DNA of 64,000 nt from Adiantum capillus-veneris (Eukaryota; Streptophyta; Polypodiopsida; Polypodiales; Pteridaceae): NCBI GenBank assembly GCA_014529385.2, contig CM043943.1, positions 101,599,855 through 101,663,854 on the forward strand. Direction: 5' to 3'. Below the pieces are notes generated by a model that saw only the letters and a program-made list of their open reading frames with translations, was not told the origin of the DNA and made no database searches. Both the position numbers and the translations under genes were made by a program. Positions 44,511 through 53,339 of this stretch are shown in pieces. Each line of letters opens with the position of its first letter. The first letter of the stretch is position 1.

Positions 44511-45316
44511 TTACTCTCGGGAGCTTTTGACCAAGAATGAGTTTTGAAATTCAAAACTCCCATCCTCGAAGAGAGGATTTGTAAAGGACCATACTGGCAA
44601 TATTGGTTTCTTTTGCCATACCTGGGTGACCTTGGTTGTCAAAATTTCTTTTTGTTGTTGTTCGTCCCTTGGTTGAGAAGATTGGCTCTCTCCATTCTCT
44701 GTAACACTTTGTCTATCATGTCTTGACATTTCTTGAGAGCTAGAGATGACTTCAATCTTCTTCGTTATGTGTTGTTCTTTTGGCACCCATTTGTATCTGC
44801 ATTGTGTGATTAGCGTGTCTTTGCAGATATCCTTTGCCTTGATTGTGACATTGTCCTTGATTTTTCCTTCCATGAAATTGCGATTATTTTCAAGCTGAAG
44901 TCGTTTGATTGAAGAATGTTTAACTGGCATCTTTGGTAGCCAGATTCTTCGATTTCCCAGTAACCTTGTGCTTGAAGAATTATAGATGGCACTTCCCATG
45001 ATGTTTTTGATGTCGTATTGAGATGTACAAGAGTGCCATTTTTGGGATTATTTATCGATGAAGTCCTACGTTGGTATGAAGGCCAGTTGGATTTGAAATT
45101 TCCTGCATCCCTTTGGCGAGCCTTGTTGGTTGGTCTCCTTTCGCAATATAAATATGGGCTTTGTTGCTTTTGGGGATGCTTTTTGAAACCTTTATCCACC
45201 ACATAAGCCGAGGTCTGTGGTTTTGGTAGCCAAAGTTTCTTTTTACCCTCATAATAGACTTGCTCTGCTAAGTTGTAGTGTGAGGCTATCCATCCCATGT
45301 GTTTATCTTTCGTCAA
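44511..45316 (-). pseudogene. A terminal ORFs with IWLPK-type motifs
   Basis: Two overlapping minus ORFs in different frames (45316-44810 and 44999-44511). They contain KKLWLPKPQTS and RRIWLPKMPVK, plus CRYKWVPKEQ. The same motif occurs after the second protease-like domain of E (38214-37792). Basic, no known domain. The frame change marks decay. Confidence 0.45.
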
Positions 45317-45447
45317 TTGACTAGGATCATTTACCCATATTGGGTCCTTGACTTTGATTTCTTCAGCTTTGATGTAGACCTTGAAGACTTTTGTCGATGG
45401 TGATCTCGCAGTGTAGGGTATTTCGGTTGAAAGACTTTCTTTGGAGT

Positions 45448-46107
45448 CTATCTTTCATGTGGAAGCATGTGGTCAGTTGATGTTGAAGCTCTGTCTTGAA
45501 CTTTTCGGGGCTGGATTGAAGACTCTGATTTAAGGGGTTTCTTTTGTTGGTAGGACATTTGTGGGCTCATTTTGGCTTTGCCTTTGTCAGAAGCCGATAA
45601 TCTTGGAGCAGTAGTAGGCTGGCTTTCTTGAGAGTGAGTCGTGATGACCATCATTGAAGATTCAGATTCTTCTGCCAATGTTTTTGCCCAATGCTTGGAC
45701 AAAATCAAATGTGTACTCATTTTGGAGGAATCCACCACTAGGAATTTGTCTTTGATTACCTTTGACCGTAGTGTAAGGGTAGCTTTTTCAATCCCTAAAC
45801 TTGTGATGGCTATTCCATGTGATATAGGAACCTGTACCTGAATTTCATACAGTTCTGGCTTATCAAGAAGTAACCACAGCCCATAAGACATGACATTAGT
45901 CGTGGAAGTGCAATCTATCTCTGCTGTAAAATCGAATTTCAGTTTCTCATGCACATCCAACGAGAATTTAATCTTCTTGTTGGCTGCCAAGTAGCTGATG
46001 TCCTCTTTGCTTTTGGTACTTGTCTTGGACTTTTGTTCCTTGAAGGCTTTGTCATCCTCTTGTATGTTGAACTTGTTTGTCATTTGACTGGTTGTAGCAT
46101 GTCCCAA
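45448..46107 (-). pseudogene. PR-like: A protease-like domain, degenerate
   Basis: A 219-residue ORF with FTAEIDCTSTTNVMSYGLW where a retropepsin would have a D-S/T-G site, then GIAITSLGIEKATLTL and STHLILSKHWAKTL matching the later ILG-type motif. The catalytic Asp is followed by Cys-Thr, so the triad is lost. It is in the same frame as the ORFs upstream to 48450. Confidence 0.5.
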
Positions 46108-46122
46108 GTGCTTATTATCTTC

Positions 46123-46614
46123 TCATCTATAGCTTTGGGGAAGATCTATAGTTTGAGCAGCTTGTTGGTCTTCATTGCTAGTTTCTGATTGTGACGCCTT
46201 GACTCTTGATTTCAGAAGCTCTCTGTCACAATTTACTTCTTCTAGAACTTGAAGGTAATTCAATGGTGACTTTCCTTCTTGGAAATCTTCTGAATCTTGT
46301 GTAGCATGATGTTGAGGTTGACTCTCTTCTTCTGATGCAATGGTCGCCGTGGCCTTTGGTTCCCATTGTTCCATGGGTTTTTGTAGAGTCTCTTCTCGAA
46401 AATATTCATTCATATCCTGCATTGCTTGTCCTTGGTAGTCAATTTTTGACTCAGTCATTTCCTGTTCTTCTGTGCATTCTATGTCTTCAGTTACATCTTC
46501 TTTTAGCTTCTCATACTCTTTGATTTGTTCAATCACCAATGAAGAGTCCACAGTAGAGAATTTATTTGGTAGACTTTCAGCTTCATCCATTGATTCTATT
46601 TGCATGTCTTCCAC
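46123..46614 (-). pseudogene. A acidic linker region
   Basis: 163 residues, very Glu-rich (EKLKEDVTEDIECTEEQE). In frame with its neighbours and separated by single stops. Probably the linker between nucleocapsid and protease parts of one polyprotein. Confidence 0.5.
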
Positions 46615-46863
46615 TTGTGATGTGGCACTAAGATTTTTTGTTACCTCTGCTACCTCAGCTTGTGTTGCCTCACTATCGTCAGAATCTTGGCTTCTTTTGC
46701 TCTCGAACCTTGAACTGCGAGCTTCATCTTCATCACCTTGTGGATGCTTTGACTTGTCCTCACTGAGGTTCCTTAAACGATTTTGAATTTGCTAATTCGA
46801 TTAATCTTTTTTGAAAGTCTGATTCTCTATGATAATGTGGTTGACACCCTTGACTTCAAGAAA

Positions 46864-47883
46864 CTATGTCTTGAGCCTATCTTTTGTGCTCTGCGACAAG
46901 ATCTGCTTCTTTTCAGGAGATCTCGTTGGGGATTCTTGCTTTTGTTCCCTTGTTGTCACTGTCTGAACTTTGCTTTTGGCTTGTTGCTTCTTCTTTTCCA
47001 TGTAGAGCTTTGTTGGGCAGTCCTTCACTAAATGACCAATGGCACATTGGTCGCAATATGTTGTTATCTCAACATGTGCACCCTTTGGACGAGGCAGCTC
47101 TCCATAATACTGCTGATAATGGTTTCCTGTGGTATCTAGATACAGATATGACCTCTTCTTTGCATGCATGAACCTGTAGATTACGACTGACTTAGGTGTA
47201 TCCATTGGCGTTGTCTCTTTATCCTTCATCGTCTTGTCCTTGAGAAGCTGAAAATAGCTTCCATTATTGCTTGCATACAAGATCAAATCATTATCCATGC
47301 TTTCTAGCAGTTGTAATGCTAATTCTTCCATCAGTATATGGTCTTTGACGTGGAGCTTCTGCATAGCCTTAGGGCTATCTTTCCGAGTTGATTTTGGCGA
47401 GTTCTGCACCGAGGGTGAAGATCGAACCGAATCTTTGTTTTTCGGTTCCCTTGATGGTGCTTTTGCACGGGGTCCAAGTATGTGACTTACAGGTTTCCCA
47501 CAATTGCTAAACTCATCCATATTTTTCACATTGGCTATTTCATAGTGCCTATCGTATTTGTCGACCACAATGACATCTTGACCTGACCTTTTACATTGGG
47601 CATTGTGAATTTCCAGTGGTCTCTCCTCCGACTCGGCATCTTCCAATGCTTCTTGAAATTCCACTTGGGCTCCTGAAAAGGACATTGCTTCTTGTAAAGC
47701 TGGACTTCTTAATCCCACTCTTGAAGATATAGGGTCTCTTTGTTGAGTTTGAACTCCCCCCATCCGAGAGTGTTCCATATCTGATGTTGGCAACTGTTCA
47801 ATGCCTGATGATATGACTTCTTGTGCTTTGTTAAGTAGCTCTTGAGACCGAGCTAGTTCTTTTTGAAGTTGGGCTATCTTCAT
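46864..47883 (-). CDS. gag-like: A nucleocapsid-type ORF with zinc knuckle
   Basis: 339 residues. It opens with a coiled coil (MKIAQLQKELARSQELLNKA). The middle has DVIVVDKYDRHYEIANV. Near residue 277 is a CDQCAIGHLVKDC knuckle with CX2CX3HX4C spacing, as in E. A Lys/Gln-rich tail follows. This is RNA-binding Gag material, but a clear Retrotrans_gag capsid domain was not seen. A TAG at 46864-46866 and more stops near 46800 separate it from the next part. Confidence 0.6.
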   Translation of the reverse strand: MKIAQLQKELARSQELLNKAQEVISSGIEQLPTSDMEHSRMGGVQTQQRDPISSRVGLRSPALQEAMSFSGAQVEFQEALEDAESEERPLEIHNAQCKRSGQDVIVVDKYDRHYEIANVKNMDEFSNCGKPVSHILGPRAKAPSREPKNKDSVRSSPSVQNSPKSTRKDSPKAMQKLHVKDHILMEELALQLLESMDNDLILYASNNGSYFQLLKDKTMKDKETTPMDTPKSVVIYRFMHAKKRSYLYLDTTGNHYQQYYGELPRPKGAHVEITTYCDQCAIGHLVKDCPTKLYMEKKKQQAKSKVQTVTTREQKQESPTRSPEKKQILSQSTKDRLKT

Positions 47884-47910
47884 AGCTGGTACTTCTTGTG
47901 CTGGTGCGGT

Positions 47911-48450
47911 TCACGAGACTTGTGTTGTGTCTTTCCATGTTGTGTCTTGTGTTGTGCCTTGTTGTGTGTCATGTGGTGTGTCACTCATTTCTGCATTGAC
48001 AGCTGTCATTGTTAACTCTTCCAAGTGCATAGTTAGAGGTAAACCCATGACGAGATGGTATACATTACCACCTTTAGACATGTAGTCTTCTCCTCTTGAG
48101 CCAAACGCTTCTGCTACAAAATAATGATTGTTTTCTACAGGAACTTCATGACTTGTGACAGCCCTGTAGTATCGACCCTCTTCGTCTCCATAGAGGGTAC
48201 CAATTTTCCATTTTCCATCTTGTGCTTTGTACAGAAAACTACTTAGAGGATATGTGTAGATATCTGTAAGTTGATCTTTGTACAACATTTCTATCTCATT
48301 GTCGATGTATTTTCTGTGCCTCATGTAAATTGATCCCAGACAGTCTTCCATGAAATCTGGATGTGGGTGTAGTACATTCTTTTCTTTTTCAACTTCCACA
48401 TATTGAGATGTCCGAGTTTCCTCTATATATTTCTTTGTCTTGATGTACAA
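47911..48450 (-). CDS. A first ORF, unknown
   Basis: 179 residues in the same frame as the gag-like ORF, separated by a single TGA (47911-47913) that could be a CGA-to-TGA change. Peptides such as HPDFMEDCLGSIYMRHRKYID and KWKIGTLYGDEEGRYYRAVT look coding, but no domain is recognised. The C-terminus is Thr/Gln/Asp-rich. It may be the N-terminal part of Gag. Confidence 0.5.
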   Translation of the reverse strand: MYIKTKKYIEETRTSQYVEVEKEKNVLHPHPDFMEDCLGSIYMRHRKYIDNEIEMLYKDQLTDIYTYPLSSFLYKAQDGKWKIGTLYGDEEGRYYRAVTSHEVPVENNHYFVAEAFGSRGEDYMSKGGNVYHLVMGLPLTMHLEELTMTAVNAEMSDTPHDTQQGTTQDTTWKDTTQVS

Positions 48451-49435
48451 TTCCGATTGTCATCCTCATAGCATGGTAGTCCTTTGTAGTATCCAATCAG
48501 ATAGATCCGAATTTGCTCTCTTTTAATTTCTGTGGATGTACTTGAAGCTTCTTCCTGACTGGTTTGATTCCTTTGAGACGCCATTGCTTTCGTCTTGACT
48601 CCCTTGCTGTATCTATTCAGTGATAGCTCTAATTGCTTGCCTCAATGCTAATAAAAATTATTAGCACCCTTGTGTCAGTTTTTTTCGCTTAAGGTTCTTC
48701 AGCTTTTGTGGATTCCCTAATCTCTGAGTTTTTTGAATTGGGCTTTGCTTGCACTGCTTGAACTTCTTAGCTCCCTTGCTTGCCAAGACTGATACTGTCT
48801 TGTCTGGCTGCTTGCTTTTCCTAGAGATTTTTAGCAGGCCTCGATCTAGTGGAAGCACTATGATAAGTTATGCAACTTACCACTATACTGCAACGACTGC
48901 TCCCTTCGTAGCGATTCTTGAGTCAAGCTAACATGTGTTCACTTTAGCACACAATCTACAAAATTCTATTTAGCTGCCAAACTTTTTCACAATGAATGCA
49001 AACTCTTGATGTACCCTTGACAGCCACACTTGTGCCTTGAGGGCCTTCCAGCGGGTGACCAATGGTTTTTCCAAAAGATAATTTCAATCTGCTAACTTAG
49101 CAGTCTTTGACGGTCAATTAGAAGATCTAGAGACCAAATCTGGTTTCAAATTTCAGCTTCCCTGATTATGAAAATCTCACATGCACTCGAGTCTGCTCTA
49201 GGTCGATTTGAGCGGTCTGTTCTAGAGGCTGGGTCGACTCTAGCCGATGACCTCACTTAAGGCTCACTAGCCCCTCTCCTAGGGAAAAGTCAAAACTATG
49301 TTCAAAACCGTGCCTTTTTTCTCATAATTCTTTTGAACTATTGGGTTTAGACACACCTGACTTCCGGATGCAATTTGAGGCCTTAAACGATGTTTTTTTC
49401 AAAATTGAACTAAATTGTTGCCGTGGGCGTACATT
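48451..49435 (-). other. A leader, portion left of hAT
   Basis: Non-coding, with degenerate repeats. It includes a segment near 49290-49430 whose continuation resumes at 53340 after the hAT. Confidence 0.6.
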
Positions 49436-49559
49436 CAGGGATTTCAAAATGACATGATCACACTATAATTTCAGGTTAATAACAATAGAAATGCAAAATA
49501 ACAAATATTATGTTAATTGATATTCATCTTTTTTGACCTCCAAGGAGACTTGGAGACCG

Positions 49560-49611
49560 GCTCGAGGCCTGCCGGGCTAATTAGTTGGCCCGCCGTGCCT
49601 GCCGTGCCTAT
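49560..49611. repeat. hAT left subterminal GC-rich block
   Basis: It contains GAGGCCTGCCGGGCT and GCCCGCCGTGCCTGCCG. Matching motifs lie at 53111-53212 near the other end. hAT transposases bind subterminal repeats, so this is a candidate binding region. TATATAAAGG at 49610-49619 could be a promoter for the plus strand. Confidence 0.55.
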
Positions 49612-49814
49612 ATAAAGGCGACGCCGATGCTTGTCTTTTGCACAAAAGAGGAACATTGAAAAGTATTCTTCACCAAACTTTCTGGCGGCTTTCCACATTC
49701 TCAAAGCAGTGTAGCAGTAATTTTTTAATCCCTTCCTTATTTTATTGATGTTCTTTTGAGTTTTTTGCGTTAAAACTTAAAGGTATAAAATTTCTTTTAT
49801 CAAATCATCGTACG

Positions 49815-50765
49815 TGGATGCACTAGCATATGGTTGAAATTGCGGCTAGGTGTGTCATTGCAAAAGCGTACGATGATTATGTTTTATATTGCTCCCAGAC
49901 ATGGTTGCAATTGCGACTAGGTGTGTTGCTGCTAGAATGACACGAGCATTTGTTTGAAAGAAGTAACCGTGCGTGGATGCACTGGCACATGGTTGCAATT
50001 GCGGCTAGGTGTGTCATTGCAAAAGCGTAGGGTGATTATGTTTTATGTTGCTCCCAGTCATTCATGCTTCGGCACATGGTTGCAAATGCGACTAGGTGTG
50101 TTGCTGCTAGAATGACAGGAGCATCTGTTTGAAAGAAGACATCGTGCGTGGATGCACTGGCACATGATTGCAATTTCGGCTAGGTGTGTCGTTGCAAAAA
50201 TGCAAGATGACTATGTTTTATGTTGCTTCTCGTCATTCATGCTTCGGCACATGGTTGCAATTGCGACTAGGTGTGTTGCTGCTAGATTGACGGTAGCATC
50301 TAATGCATGAATGTGTGCTCAAATAATTTCATAATGCTTCATATGCTTGAATCTTGAAAGAAGACATCGTGTATGGATGCACTGGCACATGGTTGCAATT
50401 GTGACTAGGTGTGTCATTGCAAAAGCGTATGATGACTATGTTTTATGTTGCTCCCACTCATTCATGCTATGGCACATGGTTGCAATTGCAACTAGGTGTG
50501 TTGTTGCTAGAATGACAGGAGCATCTGTTTGAAAGAAGTCACCGTGCGTGGATTCATTGGCACATGGTTGCAATTGCGGCTAGATGTGTCATTGCAAAAT
50601 CGTAGGGTGACTATGTTTTATGTTGCTCCCAGTCATTCATGCTTCGGCACATGGTTGCAATTGCGACTAGGTGTGTTGCTGTTAGAATGACAGGAGCATC
50701 TGTTTGTAAGTTGTTGTACGGTGAGGCATTGGCACATGGTTGCAATTGCGATTAGGTGTGTCACT
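49815..50765 (+). repeat. hAT left tandem array, two-type ~87-bp monomers
   Basis: Eleven monomers anchored on CACATGGTTGCAATTGCG, at about 49826, 49900, 49986, 50072, 50161, 50248, 50386, 50472, 50560, 50647 and 50731. Two variants alternate, GCGGCTAGGTGTGTCATTGC and GCGACTAGGTGTGTTGCTGC, giving a ~175-bp higher-order unit. One 138-bp interval marks an insertion. Confidence 0.85.
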
Positions 50766-50843
50766 GCAAAAGCGTATGAGATCTATGGTCTATACTGCAC
50801 TTTTTCTTTCACGTAGAAAAGATCCAAATGCAATGGCACATAG

Positions 50844-51530
50844 TTATATTTCACAATGTGTTGTTTGCAATAATACCATTGCAGGCAAAATGGATCTTTC
50901 TGCTAATTCAATGATAGAGTTCAAAAAAAAAAAAAGACAATTGTTGATTACAATCGTCAGTGCACTAGATCCCGACGATATAGCGCAGATTGTTGCAGAA
51001 GAGTCTAGATTGCAATCATTATACAGTGAGATTGCCCACAAAATGTTGTTGTTATATCCAGACAAAACAACCGAATCAATAATCTCATTAGTGAGCAGTT
51101 GGGTGGGCAATACCAAGCTCAACTATGTGTACTGCAACCAGCACTATATAGGTGAGAGAAGCGACTTTCAAGTATCCTACCTGCAGCCATGCAATTTTTG
51201 GCATTGTCCATGACTACTTGGACAACATTTTCTTTTCCAAGTTCCTCAACTGCGTCGCCAATGATGTCAGTTATAAAACTGCCAGACTTTATTTGACCAG
51301 ATCTATCCACAGCTTTGATAAAACATTCACCACGAGGACATACAAGCATGATGTTGATCAATGGCCGCCTTTGAATGTTGGACCGACCATCACTAACTAT
51401 GGTGTATCCAGATTGTTGTGTTGCATTTAATATTACCCTTTGAATATCCTATAGTGTGCTTGTGTAACATTTATCCAACAGTTGGTTTCTCATATGGTGA
51501 TATGTTGGAGGGGTAAATCCATCTCCCCAA
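50844..51530 (-). pseudogene. hAT transposase, DUF659-type core
   Basis: Reading on the minus strand from 51530: PPTYHHMRNQLLDKCY, then IVSDGRSNIQRRPLINIM, then PRGECFIKAVDRSGQIKSG, then ENVVQVVMDNAKNCMAAGRILESRF and a C-T-H-S segment. This matches the plant hAT N-terminal catalytic half including the SDGWS and VVTDNA blocks. A frameshift near 51520, one in-frame TAG near 51455, and another shift near 51120 break it. The C-terminal dimerisation domain is missing. Confidence 0.8.
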
Positions 51531-52197
51531 TGCGTTTCCAAGCTAACTTCCATGCATCACGGGTGACAATGGCCAATGATCCCCCAGTGAAATAGACGGC
51601 TTTAGCTAGTGCAAGTTGTGCTTCTTCTAAGGCAAGCGTTTTGAAGCTCGTCTGTAAGCTAACCTGTCTACTTTTTGACGATCCTACCTGAAAGTCAGGA
51701 GATCCATGGTTTGGAGGTGTAGTTCCATCGATATGAGAAGTTGGTTCCCTGCTTTGGGTGCTTCCATTGGTGGGCGTTACACCCAATGATCCCTCATACT
51801 GGTTTGATCTTATCGATACCGGGGTGTGATGGTCGAAAGTAGAGAGTTTTGATCTTTTGCTCATGGAAATTAGCTTACCAATTAAAGCTTTTAAGCGCAT
51901 AGCTACTTCTTCTGCACCTAAGCCCTTGCACTTTCCTCCTTGGATTCTGGTATTGCCACCTAGCAAATGATCCCTTGTTCTTGGTGCTCCTCCAGATTTC
52001 TCTTCTCCACAAAAGTTACATTTCCAATCTTGATACTTATTTAAATTTGTGGCAAAATTCCACTCGGGTCCTGGACTTTTTCCACCTGCCTTTCGCTTGC
52101 CCTGCGAAGCAGGACCTGGCATTGAGGTAGGAGGTCTCCTCAAGGAAGCCAGGCTTGAGACACCAACATCACTGCTCACATTCCCGGTGGAAGACAT
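51490..52197 (-). CDS. hAT transposase N-terminus, BED-type finger
   Basis: 235 residues. A Ser/Gly-rich start is followed by a BED finger: WNFATNLNKYQDWKCNFCGEEKSGG with CNFC, RTRDHLLGG with His, and a Cys in IQGGKCKG. The C-terminal part holds LALAKAVYFTGGSLAIV, the start of the transposase domain. It then leaves frame. It would bind the element's ends in the nucleus. Confidence 0.8.
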   Translation of the reverse strand: MSSTGNVSSDVGVSSLASLRRPPTSMPGPASQGKRKAGGKSPGPEWNFATNLNKYQDWKCNFCGEEKSGGAPRTRDHLLGGNTRIQGGKCKGLGAEEVAMRLKALIGKLISMSKRSKLSTFDHHTPVSIRSNQYEGSLGVTPTNGSTQSREPTSHIDGTTPPNHGSPDFQVGSSKSRQVSLQTSFKTLALEEAQLALAKAVYFTGGSLAIVTRDAWKLAWKRIGEMDLPLQHITI

Positions 52198-52349
52198 ACT
52201 TATTGGATGCCTGCAATACCAATAAACATAGCTCAGTATGCTATCTCTTCTTTCAAGTATTATTCAAACCAAACATTAGTGTTATAATCAATATCACACA
52301 CAAGCGTAGTAGTGAAGCCTGAAGGGAATAAACCCCAATCTACTCAAAC

Positions 52350-52960
52350 ATGAGCAAGCAAATACAACGGTGAATCAAATATGTGATCAGTCCATCCCAA
52401 AAGTAGAGATATCGACCCAAAGATCCACCTTCCTACCCCTTTCATGAATCAGTCCAGTCCAAAAAAGAACTAATGACCCATGATTGGAGCTCTAATCGAA
52501 ATAGCAAGCAAATACAATGGTGAATCAAACATGTGATCAGTCCATCCCAAACGTAGAGATATTGACCCAAAGATTCACCTTCCTACCTCCTTTCATGAAT
52601 CAGTCCAGTCCAAAAAAGAACTAATGACCCATGATTGGAGCTCTAATTGGAATAGCAAGCAAATAGAGCGGTGAATCAAACATGTGATCAGTCCATCCCA
52701 AAAGTAGAGATATCGACCCAGAGATTCACCTTTCTACCTCCTTTCATGAATCAGTCCAGTCCAAAAAAGAACTAATGACCCATGATAAAAGTTCTAATCA
52801 ATATAGCAATCAATTTAGCAAATATAATGGGGTGAACCAAACATGAGATTAGTCCATCCCAAATGTAGAGATACCGACCCAAAGATTCACCTTTCTACCT
52901 CCTTTCAAGAATCAGTTCAGTCCAAAAAAGAACTAATGATCCATGATCAGAGTTACATTA
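52350..52960. repeat. hAT right tandem array, ~151-bp units
   Basis: Four units anchored on ATGTGATCAGTCCATCCC at 52381, 52531, 52682 and 52842 (the last diverged). Each contains ATCAGTCCAGTCCAAAAAAG and ACTAATGACCCATGAT. It lies upstream of the transposase start. Confidence 0.85.
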
Positions 52961-53110
52961 AGTTTTAATTTTTTTTAAAGACTATTCATTTTTTTACCTT
53001 TAGTTTTTCTTCTAAATTTTAAAGGATGACCAAATTTAGAGGAAGCGGTGATGTGATGTAATGTCTACTACAGGGTTATATAGAGCCGCCAAATATGGAG
53101 GGGGTACATG

Positions 53111-53212
53111 ACGGGGCCGGTAGGATTCTTGCTTTGCCCGCCAGGCCTGTCGGGTTTCTTTATAAGCCCGTCGGGCCTGCCGAGATTGTCAGTTGCCCCG
53201 CCGGTTCTACGT
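53111..53212. repeat. hAT right subterminal GC-rich block
   Basis: It carries GCCCGCCAGGCCTGTCGGG, AGCCCGTCGGGCCTGCCGA and GCCCCGCCGG. These are direct and inverted versions of the GCCTGYCGGG motif also seen at 49567. Confidence 0.55.
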
Positions 53213-53339
53213 TTTCTACCGGTTTTCGTAAATCGTGACATTAGATATGTTATTAACATGAAAAAAATAGTGATAATAACAACAATAATTAATATTTAAC
53301 AAAATGCATCATCGCGTAGTTAAAATCCCTGCGTACATT

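Larger units (their letters stand above)
49436..53331. mobile_element. hAT DNA transposon, 3896 bp, complete ends
   Basis: The left end reads CAGGGATTTC and the right end, on the complement, CAGGGATTTT: a 9-bp TIR. The 8-bp duplication CGTACATT is exact at 49428-49435 and 53332-53339. Inside lie a left tandem array, a broken transposase on the minus strand, and a right tandem array. GC-rich subterminal blocks occur near both ends. The exact duplication implies little decay since insertion, although the transposase is broken, so it was probably moved in trans. Confidence 0.93.

Noticed and set aside
50740-51213. 157-codon plus-strand ORF inside the hAT
   Set aside because: It begins in the tandem array, crosses a poly-A run, and lies opposite the recognisable transposase; no domain.
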